A model generated the notes under the pieces. The model ran no database searches, was not told the origin of the DNA, and saw only the letters and a program-made list of their open reading frames with translations. The position numbers and the translations under genes are program-made. This document shows positions 1-8,907 of a DNA stretch of 42,691 nucleotides, in pieces. The DNA is from Acidobacteriota bacterium (lineage in GTDB: Bacteria; Acidobacteriota; Terriglobia; Bryobacterales; Bryobacteraceae), in contig JACQZS010000281.1 of assembly GCA_016213725.1 (NCBI GenBank), positions 1 to 42,691 on the forward strand, written 5' to 3'. Positions within the stretch are counted from its first letter, which is position 1, and each line of letters opens with the position of its first letter.

Positions 1-40
1 ACCCTCCGGAAACACAACGTGCTGAGTCCACACCGGATCA

Positions 41-80
41 AATCGTTGGTTTTTCGTAGGAATCGTTGGTTTTTCGTAGG
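41..80. repeat. Perfect 20-bp tandem duplication
   Basis: Positions 41-60 and 61-80 are identical (AATCGTTGGTTTTTCGTAGG). The duplication lies upstream of an IS256-type transposase remnant and may be a scar of insertion, excision or slippage. No gene was recognised across it. Confidence 0.9.
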
Positions 81-412
81 AATTGGTGGAAGATGCCCGG
101 AATTGAGTTGAAACCGCGACTCTCGCCGGAGGTGCAATTGGAATGCGAATGGCATGTGGAAAGGAGAGTGGCGATCGAAGCAACGACATCAGAGACACAG
201 ATCTCGGCCTGTTGAGGCTTTGCGACCGGCCCCGTGCGGCGTGGGAGACCTTGCAGTTGGCGCTAGCCCGAATTTCTCACCAGCGCCCTGCTGCATCTCG
301 TGGGAAAACTGTGTCTCTACTTCGTTGCGCTCGGCCGGCGCGCTCGATGTACTGTCGAAGTACGCCTGCGCGCGCCTTGGTCGCGCGCCTCGTGACGGGC
401 GTGGTGAGGAAT

Positions 413-859
413 CCGGGCGAGGTGCACTTCCTGCGGGACGCGTTGGACCATCTACCCCGCAAGGCCGACGACGAGCGCATGACGGAACTGGGTTGGATCT
501 ACGCCCGGCGGACGGTGGAGGAAGCCCGGCAGCATCTGGGCGCGTGGTTGAAGAAGTGGGGCCACCGCTACCAGAAGCTATGCGCGTGGGTGGAGGCCAC
601 TCTCGATGAGGCGCTGAGGTTCCACAGCCTGCCGCGGCAGCACCACAAGCACTTGAAGTCGACGAGTCTGCAGGCGCAGTTGAATGAGGAGATCAAGCGG
701 CGGACGCAGGCGGCGAAGATTCTCCCGCGCACGGCGAGTTGCCGAAGGGCGGAGAGGGCGTTGGCGGTGGAGATGCCCGAGAACCGGATTGATGGGACTC
801 GCTACCTGAACATGAAGGATCTGGGAGAACACAAGAAAGAGCAACTGAGAGAAGCCGCA
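413..859 (+). pseudogene. IS256-family (mutator-type) transposase, C-terminal remnant
   Basis: The reading frame here matches the C-terminal third of IS256-family transposases. It has the block VHFLRDALDHLPRKADD, then RFHSLPRQHHKHLKST, then LNEEIKRRT with the Glu that normally completes the DDE catalytic triad, then RYLNMKDLGEHKKEQL. Family members are about 400 residues; only about 145 are recognisable. The N-terminal DNA-binding part and both catalytic Asp residues are missing: upstream sequence in this frame is not transposase-like and is interrupted in the alternative frames. The family block STNMLERLNEE is eroded to STSLQAQLNEE, so this is a dead copy. No terminal inverted repeats were identified. 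The family call is secure and inactivity is almost certain. Confidence 0.85.
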
Positions 860-1293
860 GCAGGAAACTCAAGGCTCACCAACGTGAACGTGCTCCCGCC
901 AGGCCGCCCGTCCCGAATTGCGCGGGGATGGTAGAACGGCGCTAGCCGGCAAGGGTCGGCTACGCCGCTTCGCGGCGTCGCCTGCTCCGCGCCGTTCTGG
1001 AGGATCTGCGGTCGCGACGGGGGGCTCCGGCGGGAACACTTACGGTGTGCCGGCCCATCCACTTTCGCAGAAATTGAGGCACACAACTGGCGATCGGCAC
1101 GTCTCGAGGGTTGAGCCAGCGCTTCACGATGGATCGCGAGACGTTGCTGTCTGGGGCATGGGGAGGGGAGAACTGCCTGTCTCGGACCAAGCGAGGATTG
1201 CGGCGGGAGGGGTTTTCGCGGAGCGGTTGGCTGGCATCCACATCCGCGGGTTTGTTCCACCCGGGAGATCGCTTCGCTGAAAGGAGAGAACAA
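860..1293. other. Intergenic region without a convincing gene
   Basis: This gap follows the transposase remnant and runs to the stop of the BNR_4 gene. It holds the nested inverted repeat at 933-998. A minus-strand reading of 960-1241 contains a short helix-turn-helix-like stretch (NVSRSIVKRWLNPRDVP), but it lacks a recognisable family context and is probably decayed or coincidental. Confidence 0.5.
933..998. repeat. Nested inverted repeat (REP-like hairpin)
   Basis: The outer arms AGAACGGCGC (933-942) and GCGCCGTTCT (989-998) are perfect 10-bp complements. They enclose an inner hairpin with arms ACGCCGC (962-968) and GCGGCGT (972-978) and a 3-nt loop. The unit sits just after the IS256 remnant. 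It could be a REP/BIME-type element, a decayed IS end, or a terminator; there is no T-run. Confidence 0.6.
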
Positions 1294-2763
1294 CTATTCG
1301 ACGCGCCTGGGGCGTTCGAAGTCAGCGGTCATCTTTTCTGGAAGCATCCAGACGGCAGAGCCTTCCTTGTTGGTGAAGTAGATGTTCGAGTTGGAGGGCT
1401 TGAGAGTGTCGCCGTCGGCCCAAAGAGCGTAGAAGTCCGGGTGCGCGTTGACCGGCTTCTTGGCGTAAGTGTGGTTCCCCAGTTTGGAGTGGGTGAGCTG
1501 GCGGATCTTGTTCCAGGTTGCGCCCTGGTCGCGGCTCAGCCACATGACCATATCGCCGCCGGTGGTGTAGGGCTGAGGACCCGGTTCGGTGGGTGCAACG
1601 ATGCGCCAGGCGCCATCGGGTTCGATCCAAAGGCCGCCGTGATCATAGTTATGGTCACTGTCGGCGAAGTGGCGGATCTGCCACTCCGACCCGGTCCAGC
1701 GCGCGGTGTACCACTTACGGACGCCGTTGGCAGGTCCGGAGTTGTAACCCTTGGAGGTGAGGTAGAGGATTACCGGGTGGCCGTCGCGGCCGAAGGCGAC
1801 CTCTTTGAGATAGACCTTCAGACCTTCAGAGAGGTAGTCGTGCACGAGAGCGGGGTTGTTCGCATCACGCAGCGGCATCTGCAGTGTTTCGCCCCTGGCG
1901 TTTTTCCACGTCTTACCGCGGTCTCGAGTCTCCATGTAATAGATGTTGGTCCGTTCATTGAGGCCGACAGGATTGGGGTGCATGTCGAAAGCGGAAGCGA
2001 TGCGGTCGCCGCCCTGGCCGGCGGAGGTGCGTTCCTGCGTGGTGACCTGATAGTGGCCGAGGTGAAAACGGGAGAGGAGCACGGGCTTCTCCCACTGACG
2101 GCCATCGGGGCTGGAAAGGCTGAGATAGAGGCTGCGCCCGCCGTTCTCGTAAAGCGTGTGCAGGAAAGTGAAGCCTTTCCCCGGCTGGCGCCAGATGTGG
2201 CCATAGGAGAAGTTGGTGGTGCGGATGAGTTCGAAATCGCGGATATCGTAAGGCTTGCGGCTGCGATGGACGTAGGATGGGCGGGAGGTGCCGTGGGCGT
2301 TGGAGAAGACCCACAAGTAGCCGTCCTCGTCGATCGACAGCAGCGGGTTATCGTGTGCGTCGTCGGTGTGTTTGTTGAGCAGGAGAGTGGGTTTGGGCAC
2401 CATGCCGGTTTTGTGGTCGTAGTAAGAGACCATGTGCAGCAGTTCGGGCTTGCCGCTCTCAGGCGAATTGGAGAGAGAGCCGCCGTAGACGAAGAAGGTC
2501 TTGTTCACCTCGCCGGCATAGATGGCGATGGGCGACTGCTGTTGCGGGTAAGTGGCGAAGCCGCCCGAGTATTTGTAGACATATTGATCGCCGGAGGGCT
2601 GATTGAAATACCAGATGCCGCGATAGCCGGCGGCGACCTGGTTCAACGTGACGATGTTGGGCTCTGCGGGCGGCCCGGCGGCCCCGGCGATGGATGCCAC
2701 GACGGCGAGCGCAGCAGCGGCGGCGGCGGCGGACAGACTGAGAGTGGTGGTGGTAAGTTTCAT
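1294..2763 (-). CDS. Secreted BNR_4-repeat (sialidase-superfamily) protein
   Basis: The 489-residue protein begins at ATG 2763, preceded by GAGGAAAT at good distance; an upstream in-frame ATG at 2883 would overlap the receptor gene and is not favoured. An N-terminal signal peptide (MKLTTTTLSLSAAAAAAALA, ending in an Ala-rich cleavage region) predicts export. The body matches the BNR_4 family: GYRGIWYFNQPSGDQYVYKY opens the propeller, followed by INKTFFVYGG-like (VNKTFFVYGGSL), DDAHDNPLLSIDEDGYLWVF and Asp-box-like turns such as SRDQGATW. Such proteins are probable glycan-acting or glycan-binding beta-propellers; the substrate is unknown. The gene starts 25 bp after the TonB-dependent receptor stop on the same strand, so the two are probably co-transcribed and the propeller may act on the ligand that the receptor imports. 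Confidence 0.85.
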   Translation of the reverse strand: MKLTTTTLSLSAAAAAAALAVVASIAGAAGPPAEPNIVTLNQVAAGYRGIWYFNQPSGDQYVYKYSGGFATYPQQQSPIAIYAGEVNKTFFVYGGSLSNSPESGKPELLHMVSYYDHKTGMVPKPTLLLNKHTDDAHDNPLLSIDEDGYLWVFSNAHGTSRPSYVHRSRKPYDIRDFELIRTTNFSYGHIWRQPGKGFTFLHTLYENGGRSLYLSLSSPDGRQWEKPVLLSRFHLGHYQVTTQERTSAGQGGDRIASAFDMHPNPVGLNERTNIYYMETRDRGKTWKNARGETLQMPLRDANNPALVHDYLSEGLKVYLKEVAFGRDGHPVILYLTSKGYNSGPANGVRKWYTARWTGSEWQIRHFADSDHNYDHGGLWIEPDGAWRIVAPTEPGPQPYTTGGDMVMWLSRDQGATWNKIRQLTHSKLGNHTYAKKPVNAHPDFYALWADGDTLKPSNSNIYFTNKEGSAVWMLPEKMTADFERPRRVE

Positions 2764-2788
2764 GATTTCCTCACGAGTAGACGGGCGG

Positions 2789-5700
2789 CTAGAACGACAG
2801 GCGCAAAGCGAAGCGGAACTGGCGTTCATCGGCGGCGGCGCTGGTGATTTCGGTGTAGCCGCCGAGGGTTCGGATGGTGCCATCGGAGTTCAATACCATG
2901 TTGGAGGCGTTGGCGCCCGGGTTGTTGAAGTGTGGAGTATTGGTGGAATTAAAGGCTTCGGAGCGGAATTGCATGCTGACGCGCTCAGTGATCCGGAAGC
3001 TGCGGAAGACGCCGAGGTCGAGGTTGGCGATGCCGGGCCCGCGGAGGATGTTGAGTCCGGCGCTGCCGTAGCGGGCAGTAGTGATGGCGCGGAAGGCGAG
3101 CGGGTCGAACCAGGACTGCCCGGGGCCGGTGCCACCAAGCATGGCCACAGCGCTCACGATCTGATCGGCGACCTGGCTGTTGCCGGGCGAATTCAGGCTG
3201 GCGGCGGAGGAGGAGACGGTGAACGATGTGCCGCTATAGATGCTAAGAATGCCGTTGATCTGCCATCCGCCGAAGAGGACAGCGGCAAGTCCGGAGCGCG
3301 CGAAGGGCTTGGTGCGGCCGAAGGGCAGCTCATAGACGCCCGAGATGCGAAGGTTGTGCGGGCGGTCGAAGTTGAGCCGCGAGCGGTTGCGATCGAGCAC
3401 GAGCGGCGAATTGAAATACAGGCTGGAGTCGTTGTTTTCACCGTAGCCGAGGGCCTTGGAGAAGGTATAGGCGACTCCCATGCCGAGACCGTTCAGGAAG
3501 CGGCGATCGATGCGGAGCTGGAGGGAATCGTAAGCCGAGGTGTAGGCGGGTTCGTGAAGGGTGGTGGCCACGGTGCGGCCGAAGGCGGTGAAATAGGGAC
3601 GGCCCGCGGCCCCCGTGCCGGGCAGGATGGCGGCATTGAGATCGCGGCGGTTGGTGAGGCGGATGGTGCGCGAACCGACATAACCAGCCTGGGCGACGAA
3701 GCCGTGCCCGACTTCGCCCTGGACGGTGAAGTTGTAAGACTGCACGTAACCGCGGCGGAAGTTCTGCTCGATGGTGAGGGTGGTGACAGTGGCGGGCAGG
3801 GCGACAACGCCGGAGGAGATATCGGGCAGCGCCGCCAGAGGGATGCCGGCGGCGATGCGGCCAGCGGAGGCGAAGGAATTGGCGGCGACGGCATTCTGCT
3901 CGATGACGGTGGGGTAAGAGCTGCGCAGCGGAATGGCAAGCGGAAATGGATCGATGCTGATGCCGTAGCCGGTGCGGATGACGAATCTCTGATTGGCGCG
4001 CCAGGCGATGCCGACACGCGGGGCGAAGAGCGCCTTGCTGGTGGTGACGCCGGTGGAGACGGGCGTGGAGCCTTCGCCGCCGATGAGCATCTGGTTGGTA
4101 GTCCAGTCGTATCGTTCGACGCCGCGCGTGTCGCGGGTGACCATGGGGTAGTATTCCCAGCGGAGGCCGAGGTTGACTGTGAGAGCGCGGCTGACCTGCC
4201 AACGGTCGCGGAAATAGAAGCCCATGTTGTAGAGGCGCGTCCGCATTTCGTCGCTAGTGGGGATGCTCTTACCGAGGTTGGAAGCATAGCCGAGCAGGAA
4301 GCCGGCGAGCGCATTGAATTGGTTGGGGGGGATGCCGCCATTGAGCGCAGTAGGCCCGCCGGTAAAGGTGAAGCCGCCGCGCGGGCCGTATGTGCCGGCG
4401 GGCTGGTAGTGGTTCATCTGCTGGCGGGCGATCTCTCCGCCCCAGCGGAGGCTATGGGCACCGATGGTGTATGAGGCATTGCCGGAGAATTGGAACTGGC
4501 GGTCCGTGCGGAAGCGGGGCGAGGAGTTCACGTAGCCACCGATACCCTCGTAGCTGCTGATCTGAAAGCCGGGCATACCGCTTTCGTTGATGGTGGGACC
4601 GTTGGTCCCCGGGATCTTGAGAACATCGAGGCCATAGTTCTTGCCGAAGAAGTCGTCGTGCCCGTACTGGCCTTGCTGCGTGAAACCGAAGTGGCCGTCG
4701 ATGAGGAAGGCGGGCGTCAGCACGTGGGAGCCGCCAATGGTAAGGCTGTGCACAGTGCCGTTGTCGGTACCGGGAAACGTGGAGGCGACGCCGCGGCCAC
4801 CGGCGGCACCCAGGGCGGCGGGGTCCTGAGTGGTGTACTGGAACAATGCGTAGCGGCCGAAGAGTTGGGTGCGGTCAGAGATGTTCCAATTCAGTTTTCC
4901 GTCGTAGTTGCCGCGGTTGATGCTCATGGGCGCGGACAGCAGCAGGTTCTGGGCGTAAGCGCTGTAGGTGGGGTTGGGCACATTGGCCAGCAACTGCTGG
5001 CTGATGGAATCGAGGCGGGCGGCGGGGATGACGTTGCCGGCGAACGCCTCCCGTCCGGTGCCGTTGGCGTTGCCCGTGAGCGGGTCGTAGATGAGGATGG
5101 GCACGTCACTGAAGTTGCCGGTGCGGTGCTGCGGGGTGGGGATGGTAGTGAGGCGGGTGTAGTTCTGGCGCTGGCGCATCCCCTCGTAGCTGGCGAAGAA
5201 GAACAGTTTGTCGTGGATCACCGGTCCACCGGCCGTACCGCCGAACTGGTTGACCAGATTCTTGGGCAGGTTGCCGGGCTGGGTGTTGAAGACGTTGCGG
5301 GCGCGGAGCCGGCTGTTGGTGTGGTATTCGAAGGCGCTGCCGTGAAACTGATTGGAACCGCTTTTGGTTTCGACGCTGACGATAGCGCCGGCGGCGAGAC
5401 CCTGCTCGGCATCGTAACTATTGGTGACGATGTTCACGCTGCCGATGGATTCCAGCGGCGGCACGTATGCGGTGAGGTGAGGGAGCCAGAGGTAGGTATT
5501 GCTGGCGCCATCGACGCGCGTGTTGTTGTTGCTGCTGCTGGCGCCGTTGACATTGGCCACCATGGAGCCGGCTGGATTGCCGGCGATGGAGTTGGAGTCG
5601 GAAGGGGGGGTGACTCCAGGCACGAGGCCGAGCAGGCTTTGGAAGTTGCGGTAGCCGCTGACGGGCAGGTTGTTCAGTTCCTTGCCGGCGATTTCTCTGC

Positions 5701-6127
5701 GCACATCGGAGCGGTCGCTTTGGAGAGGGGGCAATTCATCGGTGACTTCCACGGTCTGGCTGCCCTCGCCCAAGATGAGATTTACATTGATCCGGACGAC
5801 CTCGTTGACGCCGACATTGACGTTGGCGCGATGGAAGGCGCGGAATCCAGCGGCGATAACGTTCACCTCATAGACGCCGGATTGGACGTTGGCAAAACTG
5901 TAGGAACCGGTGCCGGAGGCTTTGGTTTCAGTGGCCGCGCCGGTTTGTTGACTGAGAAGCTGGACACGGGCACCAGGGACTGAGGCGCCTGACGGGTCAG
6001 TGACGTCCCCTAGCAGGGTTCCATACAGGACCTGCGCTGGAGCAGGCACGGCAGCGATGGCAGCGGCAGCCAAGGCAATGCCCCAAACGCGGGGTACAAT
6101 CCAAGATCTCAAGCGAATCAGCCTCAT
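2789..6127 (-). CDS. TonB-dependent receptor with N-terminal carboxypeptidase-regulatory domain (Oar-like)
   Basis: The 1112-residue outer-membrane protein starts at ATG 6127 (MRLIRLRSWIV), preceded by AAGGAGAG; a longer start at 6172 lacks this support. After a signal peptide ending near AAVPAPAQ comes a carboxypeptidase-regulatory-like Ig domain (GTLLGDVTDPSGASVPGARV, about residues 35-120). A plug domain follows (LNNLPVSGYRNFQSLLGLVPG; RVDGASNTYLWLP), then a long beta-barrel rich in aromatic and Asn/Gly turns, ending in the C-terminal signature RFALRLSF with terminal Phe. Length and order are typical of the Oar-like receptors numerous in Acidobacteriota. No SusD-type partner is encoded nearby. 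It lies between the membrane regulator (109 bp upstream) and the BNR_4 gene (25 bp downstream), all on the minus strand. Its ligand is unknown, probably an oligosaccharide by context. Confidence 0.92.
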   Translation of the reverse strand: MRLIRLRSWIVPRVWGIALAAAAIAAVPAPAQVLYGTLLGDVTDPSGASVPGARVQLLSQQTGAATETKASGTGSYSFANVQSGVYEVNVIAAGFRAFHRANVNVGVNEVVRINVNLILGEGSQTVEVTDELPPLQSDRSDVRREIAGKELNNLPVSGYRNFQSLLGLVPGVTPPSDSNSIAGNPAGSMVANVNGASSSNNNTRVDGASNTYLWLPHLTAYVPPLESIGSVNIVTNSYDAEQGLAAGAIVSVETKSGSNQFHGSAFEYHTNSRLRARNVFNTQPGNLPKNLVNQFGGTAGGPVIHDKLFFFASYEGMRQRQNYTRLTTIPTPQHRTGNFSDVPILIYDPLTGNANGTGREAFAGNVIPAARLDSISQQLLANVPNPTYSAYAQNLLLSAPMSINRGNYDGKLNWNISDRTQLFGRYALFQYTTQDPAALGAAGGRGVASTFPGTDNGTVHSLTIGGSHVLTPAFLIDGHFGFTQQGQYGHDDFFGKNYGLDVLKIPGTNGPTINESGMPGFQISSYEGIGGYVNSSPRFRTDRQFQFSGNASYTIGAHSLRWGGEIARQQMNHYQPAGTYGPRGGFTFTGGPTALNGGIPPNQFNALAGFLLGYASNLGKSIPTSDEMRTRLYNMGFYFRDRWQVSRALTVNLGLRWEYYPMVTRDTRGVERYDWTTNQMLIGGEGSTPVSTGVTTSKALFAPRVGIAWRANQRFVIRTGYGISIDPFPLAIPLRSSYPTVIEQNAVAANSFASAGRIAAGIPLAALPDISSGVVALPATVTTLTIEQNFRRGYVQSYNFTVQGEVGHGFVAQAGYVGSRTIRLTNRRDLNAAILPGTGAAGRPYFTAFGRTVATTLHEPAYTSAYDSLQLRIDRRFLNGLGMGVAYTFSKALGYGENNDSSLYFNSPLVLDRNRSRLNFDRPHNLRISGVYELPFGRTKPFARSGLAAVLFGGWQINGILSIYSGTSFTVSSSAASLNSPGNSQVADQIVSAVAMLGGTGPGQSWFDPLAFRAITTARYGSAGLNILRGPGIANLDLGVFRSFRITERVSMQFRSEAFNSTNTPHFNNPGANASNMVLNSDGTIRTLGGYTEITSAAADERQFRFALRLSF

Positions 6128-6204
6128 GCATTTCTCTCCTTGGAGAATTTGAGTTGTATCATCATTCGCCAAGATCGCCTGCGGGTGGTAGTTTCGAGGG
6201 GTCA

Positions 6205-6220
6205 GTTACGGAGTGTTACG
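6205..6220 (-). promoter_or_regulatory. Candidate direct-repeat operator before the receptor gene
   Basis: Two GTTACG hexamers (6205-6210 and 6215-6220) are spaced 10 bp apart in the 109-bp gap between the regulator stop and the receptor start. Spacing of one helical turn is what winged-helix dimers of the OmpR type often bind. The assignment to the adjacent regulator is inference; no clear -35/-10 pair was identified. Confidence 0.3.
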
Positions 6221-6236
6221 CAATAGAATCAGAGAT

Positions 6237-7475
6237 TTACTGAGCCTTATCCGGCACGGGAGGGCTGGCGGAGTCACTCACGTTAATGGCCCGGAATCCG
6301 ACGATGCGGGCGCGACGGATCTTGGATTCGAAATGTTCGGCCTCGACGACGGCCTCGAAATAGAGGGGTTCGTTGGAGGCGCGCCAGGTTTCAGTAAGAG
6401 AGGCTAGGCTGGGGGGCGAAGTGACGGCAGCGGCGAGAGCGGCGGTGTCGAGGCCGAGCAGCAGCATCAGGCGCGAGCCCTGAGTCTGGCCGGGCACGAC
6501 TGCGACGATCCCGTAGCGGAATTGAGGCCGGGAGGGATCGCGGAGCGCCCTCCAGCCGCCTGGTTCACCGGGGGAGGGCGATTTCGAGATGACGCCGTCG
6601 GAAGCGTCGGCAGTGTAGTTCAGCTTGTTCAGGAACGGCGTGAGTGCGGCGTTGGTGGGCAAGATTCCCAGGAAGATGACGTTGTCGTTGCCGAACTGAT
6701 CGAGCGATAGTTCCGCCGTAGCGGAGACATCGATAGGAGTTTTGTGCTCGGCGAGGAAGCGCGTCAACTGAATGGCAGCGGCGGTGTCGCTGGAGACGGA
6801 GTAGCTCTTGTTGAGAACCGGAGGTCCGAACTGCTTGACGAATGGAGCCAGCCGTTCGCTAGCCTGCCAGCCGTTGGGATCGTTGTTATCCACATCGCGA
6901 ACGCGCATCCGGCCCCAGTTGTAGAAGACGGGGCTGGGATAGATAATCCGTGTGAGGCGAGCGGGCTTGAGCATGGATTGCCAGAGAGGGGGCAGACTTT
7001 CCGAGGCGCTGAGAACGCTCAATTGCCGCCGAAGGGTAAAGTTGGACCAGGCGAGCAAGGCAATCAGGAGGGGTGCAGCGATGACGGCGAGTCTCCGCCA
7101 GGGGAAAGGCGATGGAGCGACAGCCGGCAGGGGCGGAACGTATTCTTCGACCTCGATGCGGTGGGTGCCAGCGGGGATGGCAAGGCGGAAGAGGTCGTCC
7201 TTGCCTTCATTCTCGTAGTACTGCTTGAGTTTCTGCCTGAGCCGGGAGATTTGGACGCGAACAGTGGCGTCGGTGCGCGGATCAAAGTCCGAGCGTTTGC
7301 CGAAGATATCGACGGCGATGGCATACTCATTCAAATCGCTGGAGTTTCGGTGGTCCCAGAGGTAGAGCAAGAGCCGGCGCAGGGCAGGCGCGCGGGACAG
7401 GGACAGGTTGTTGGCGAGCGAGGCGGGCAGTTCAATAGGCTGCGATGCAGCCCCGACCCGTCCGGAGGTAGCCAT
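6237..7475 (-). CDS. Membrane-anchored winged-helix transcriptional regulator, cassette 1
   Basis: The 412-residue protein has three parts. Residues 20-110 are a winged-helix DNA-binding domain of the type common in Acidobacteriota (YAIAVDIFGKRSDFDPRTDA, then VRVQISRLRQKLKQYY and LAIPAGTHRIEV). Residues 128-146 form one transmembrane helix (LAVIAAPLLIALLAW). Residues 150-412 form a periplasmic domain with the blocks QLTRFLAEH, NDNVIFLG, PGEPGGWRALRDPSRPQFRY, IVAVVPG and LYFEAVVE. The same blocks recur in the regulator at 40067-41353, so the periplasmic part is a conserved but unnamed sensor-like domain. It precedes the TonB-dependent receptor on the same strand. The likely role is a one-component sensor of periplasmic ligand that controls the receptor and its hydrolase. 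No clear ribosome-binding site precedes ATG 7475. Confidence 0.82.
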   Translation of the reverse strand: MATSGRVGAASQPIELPASLANNLSLSRAPALRRLLLYLWDHRNSSDLNEYAIAVDIFGKRSDFDPRTDATVRVQISRLRQKLKQYYENEGKDDLFRLAIPAGTHRIEVEEYVPPLPAVAPSPFPWRRLAVIAAPLLIALLAWSNFTLRRQLSVLSASESLPPLWQSMLKPARLTRIIYPSPVFYNWGRMRVRDVDNNDPNGWQASERLAPFVKQFGPPVLNKSYSVSSDTAAAIQLTRFLAEHKTPIDVSATAELSLDQFGNDNVIFLGILPTNAALTPFLNKLNYTADASDGVISKSPSPGEPGGWRALRDPSRPQFRYGIVAVVPGQTQGSRLMLLLGLDTAALAAAVTSPPSLASLTETWRASNEPLYFEAVVEAEHFESKIRRARIVGFRAINVSDSASPPVPDKAQ

Positions 7476-7555
7476 TCCAAGATTGTACCCCTGAGCCAGA
7501 CTTGTCTTGGGCTTGGGGCAGACGGGGCATAGGTTGTTAGGGCGGCGGGCCGGAG

Positions 7556-8151
7556 TCAGGCACCGTGGCAGCGGGGAGGCAGAGGATCGGGAGAGCCGGA
7601 GGCGCCTGTTCGCGTGGAGTTCGACTCTTGCGGAGTGCTTGCTGTGCAGCTCCGCGGGAGCAGCGATGGTGTTCCATGCGGGCGCAGACAGCGGCGGAGC
7701 AGGTTGCCGCTGCGGGCGGAGAAGCGGTTGGGGGCGGCGTCGTACTTCTTGAAGAAGGCGACGAGGAGGAGGAAGAAATAGTACTTGCGGCCGCGGAGCC
7801 AGGCGCGTTCGGCGGCGAGGGTCTTGAAGGCGGGATCGTCGAAGCAGGCGGCGGCGCGGATGGCGTCCTGTTCGGCCTGGCGCTTGAGATCGCCGGAGAG
7901 TTCGAAGTTGGCGGCGTAGAGGCCGTGCTTGCGGGGTTGTTGCGGTTGGCGGCGAGGCGCTGGAAGTCGGACTTGGGATGGAATTCCCTGTGTACGGCGA
8001 TATGGGTGCGGTGGAAGTTCTCGCGGCGTTCGACGCAAGTGAGGATGATGGAGGGGGAGGGGTTGAGGGGGTGGCGGAGGTCGATGGGTTCGGGGGTGTG
8101 GTCTGTGAGATTCAGGGTGGCAGGGTTGGGGTTGGATTCGTAGATCTGCAT
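7556..8151 (-). pseudogene. Unknown conserved-looking gene with a frameshift
   Basis: The first half reads from ATG 8151 (MQIYESNPNPATLNLTDH) through FHPKSDFQRLAANRNNP. The continuation RKHGLYAANFELSGDLKRQA, then ACFDDPAFKTLAAERAWLRG and RKYYFFLLLVAFFKKYD, lies in another frame. Adding one base in the four-G run at 7933-7936 (C-run on the coding strand) joins both halves into one protein of about 198 residues. Both halves have coding-like composition, so this is either a recent frameshift mutation or a sequencing error. I do not recognise the family. The last about 40 residues are low complexity and the true end is uncertain. No strong ribosome-binding site precedes the start. Confidence 0.55.
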
Positions 8152-8295
8152 AGGATTTCGGGCTGGCCAGATTGTTGCAGGCGAAAACGCGAACAAATCG
8201 CGAACTATCAAGTCGAGTGACGGCAAGTACGCTGAAGCTACGCTTCCAAGAGCTGTGGCCGGGCTCGATGCCGGCGCTCGAAACCGCCAGATTGC

Positions 8296-8907
8296 CTAGC
8301 GGGCGAGGTGGAACTGAATCCACTTGAAGGGGAGGAACATGGAGACTTGGCGCTGGTAGGTGCGGTAGGCGTCACCGAACTCGTGGACGAGCTTGCGCTC
8401 TTCCAGGAGCGTGCCGACGACGATGTAGGCGGTGAGCACGGTGTTGCCGACCACGGAAGCCGGGTCGAGGTGTCCGGACCAGATGAGGAGGACGACGGCG
8501 GTGTACCAGGGGTGGCGGACGAGGCCGAGGACACCGCGCGAATCGATACCGCCGCCGGCGGCCAGGCCGCCGGAGGATGGCCCGCGCAACTGGCTGATAC
8601 CGAAGAACTGCAGGAGGCTGTAGTGCCAGGCGCCGGCGAGTGCGAGGAGGATGCCGCAGGCCTGGAGGAGATACTTGAGAAGCAGCCAGGCGCCTTCCCA
8701 GCGGAAGAGCGGCGGCTGCCTGAGGGTGTTCGCATACCAGAGGATGGGGATGAGGGTGAGCACCGCGACGGCGTTGAAGAAGAGCCGGTAGAAGCGGAAG
8801 GAGTGGCCGAGGGTGTGTTTGAGAAAGCGGGTGGCCGTCTCAGAGATCATGGCGCTGTGCAGGGTGCAATAGGCTGTCCAGGCGAGGGCGAGGAAGAGGT
8901 ACTTCAT
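8296..8907 (-). CDS. ICMT/NnrU-type integral-membrane methyltransferase
   Basis: The 203-residue protein has about five hydrophobic segments and the C-terminal signature of the isoprenylcysteine carboxyl methyltransferase / phospholipid methyltransferase superfamily. That signature is LGLVRHPWYTAVVLLIW followed by LEERKLVHEFGDAYRTYQ and a closing PFKW. In this superfamily the RHP motif and the downstream E-E-R/K-L pair form the S-adenosylmethionine site. The N-terminal half (LHSAMISETATRFLKHTLG) resembles the NnrU and methanethiol S-methyltransferase branches, so the acceptor could be a small thiol or a lipid; the sequence cannot decide. It stands between the frameshifted gene and the Gabija pair with no obvious operon partner. 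Confidence 0.8.
   Translation of the reverse strand: MKYLFLALAWTAYCTLHSAMISETATRFLKHTLGHSFRFYRLFFNAVAVLTLIPILWYANTLRQPPLFRWEGAWLLLKYLLQACGILLALAGAWHYSLLQFFGISQLRGPSSGGLAAGGGIDSRGVLGLVRHPWYTAVVLLIWSGHLDPASVVGNTVLTAYIVVGTLLEERKLVHEFGDAYRTYQRQVSMFLPFKWIQFHLAR

Noticed and set aside
960-1241. Possible minus-strand helix-turn-helix gene after the IS256 remnant
   Set aside because: One short HTH-like stretch only, no start signal, basic low-complexity tail; not enough to call a gene.
1111-4474. Long plus-strand open frames antisense to the BNR_4 and receptor genes
   Set aside because: No conserved motifs; the opposite strand has signal peptides, domains and ribosome-binding sites.
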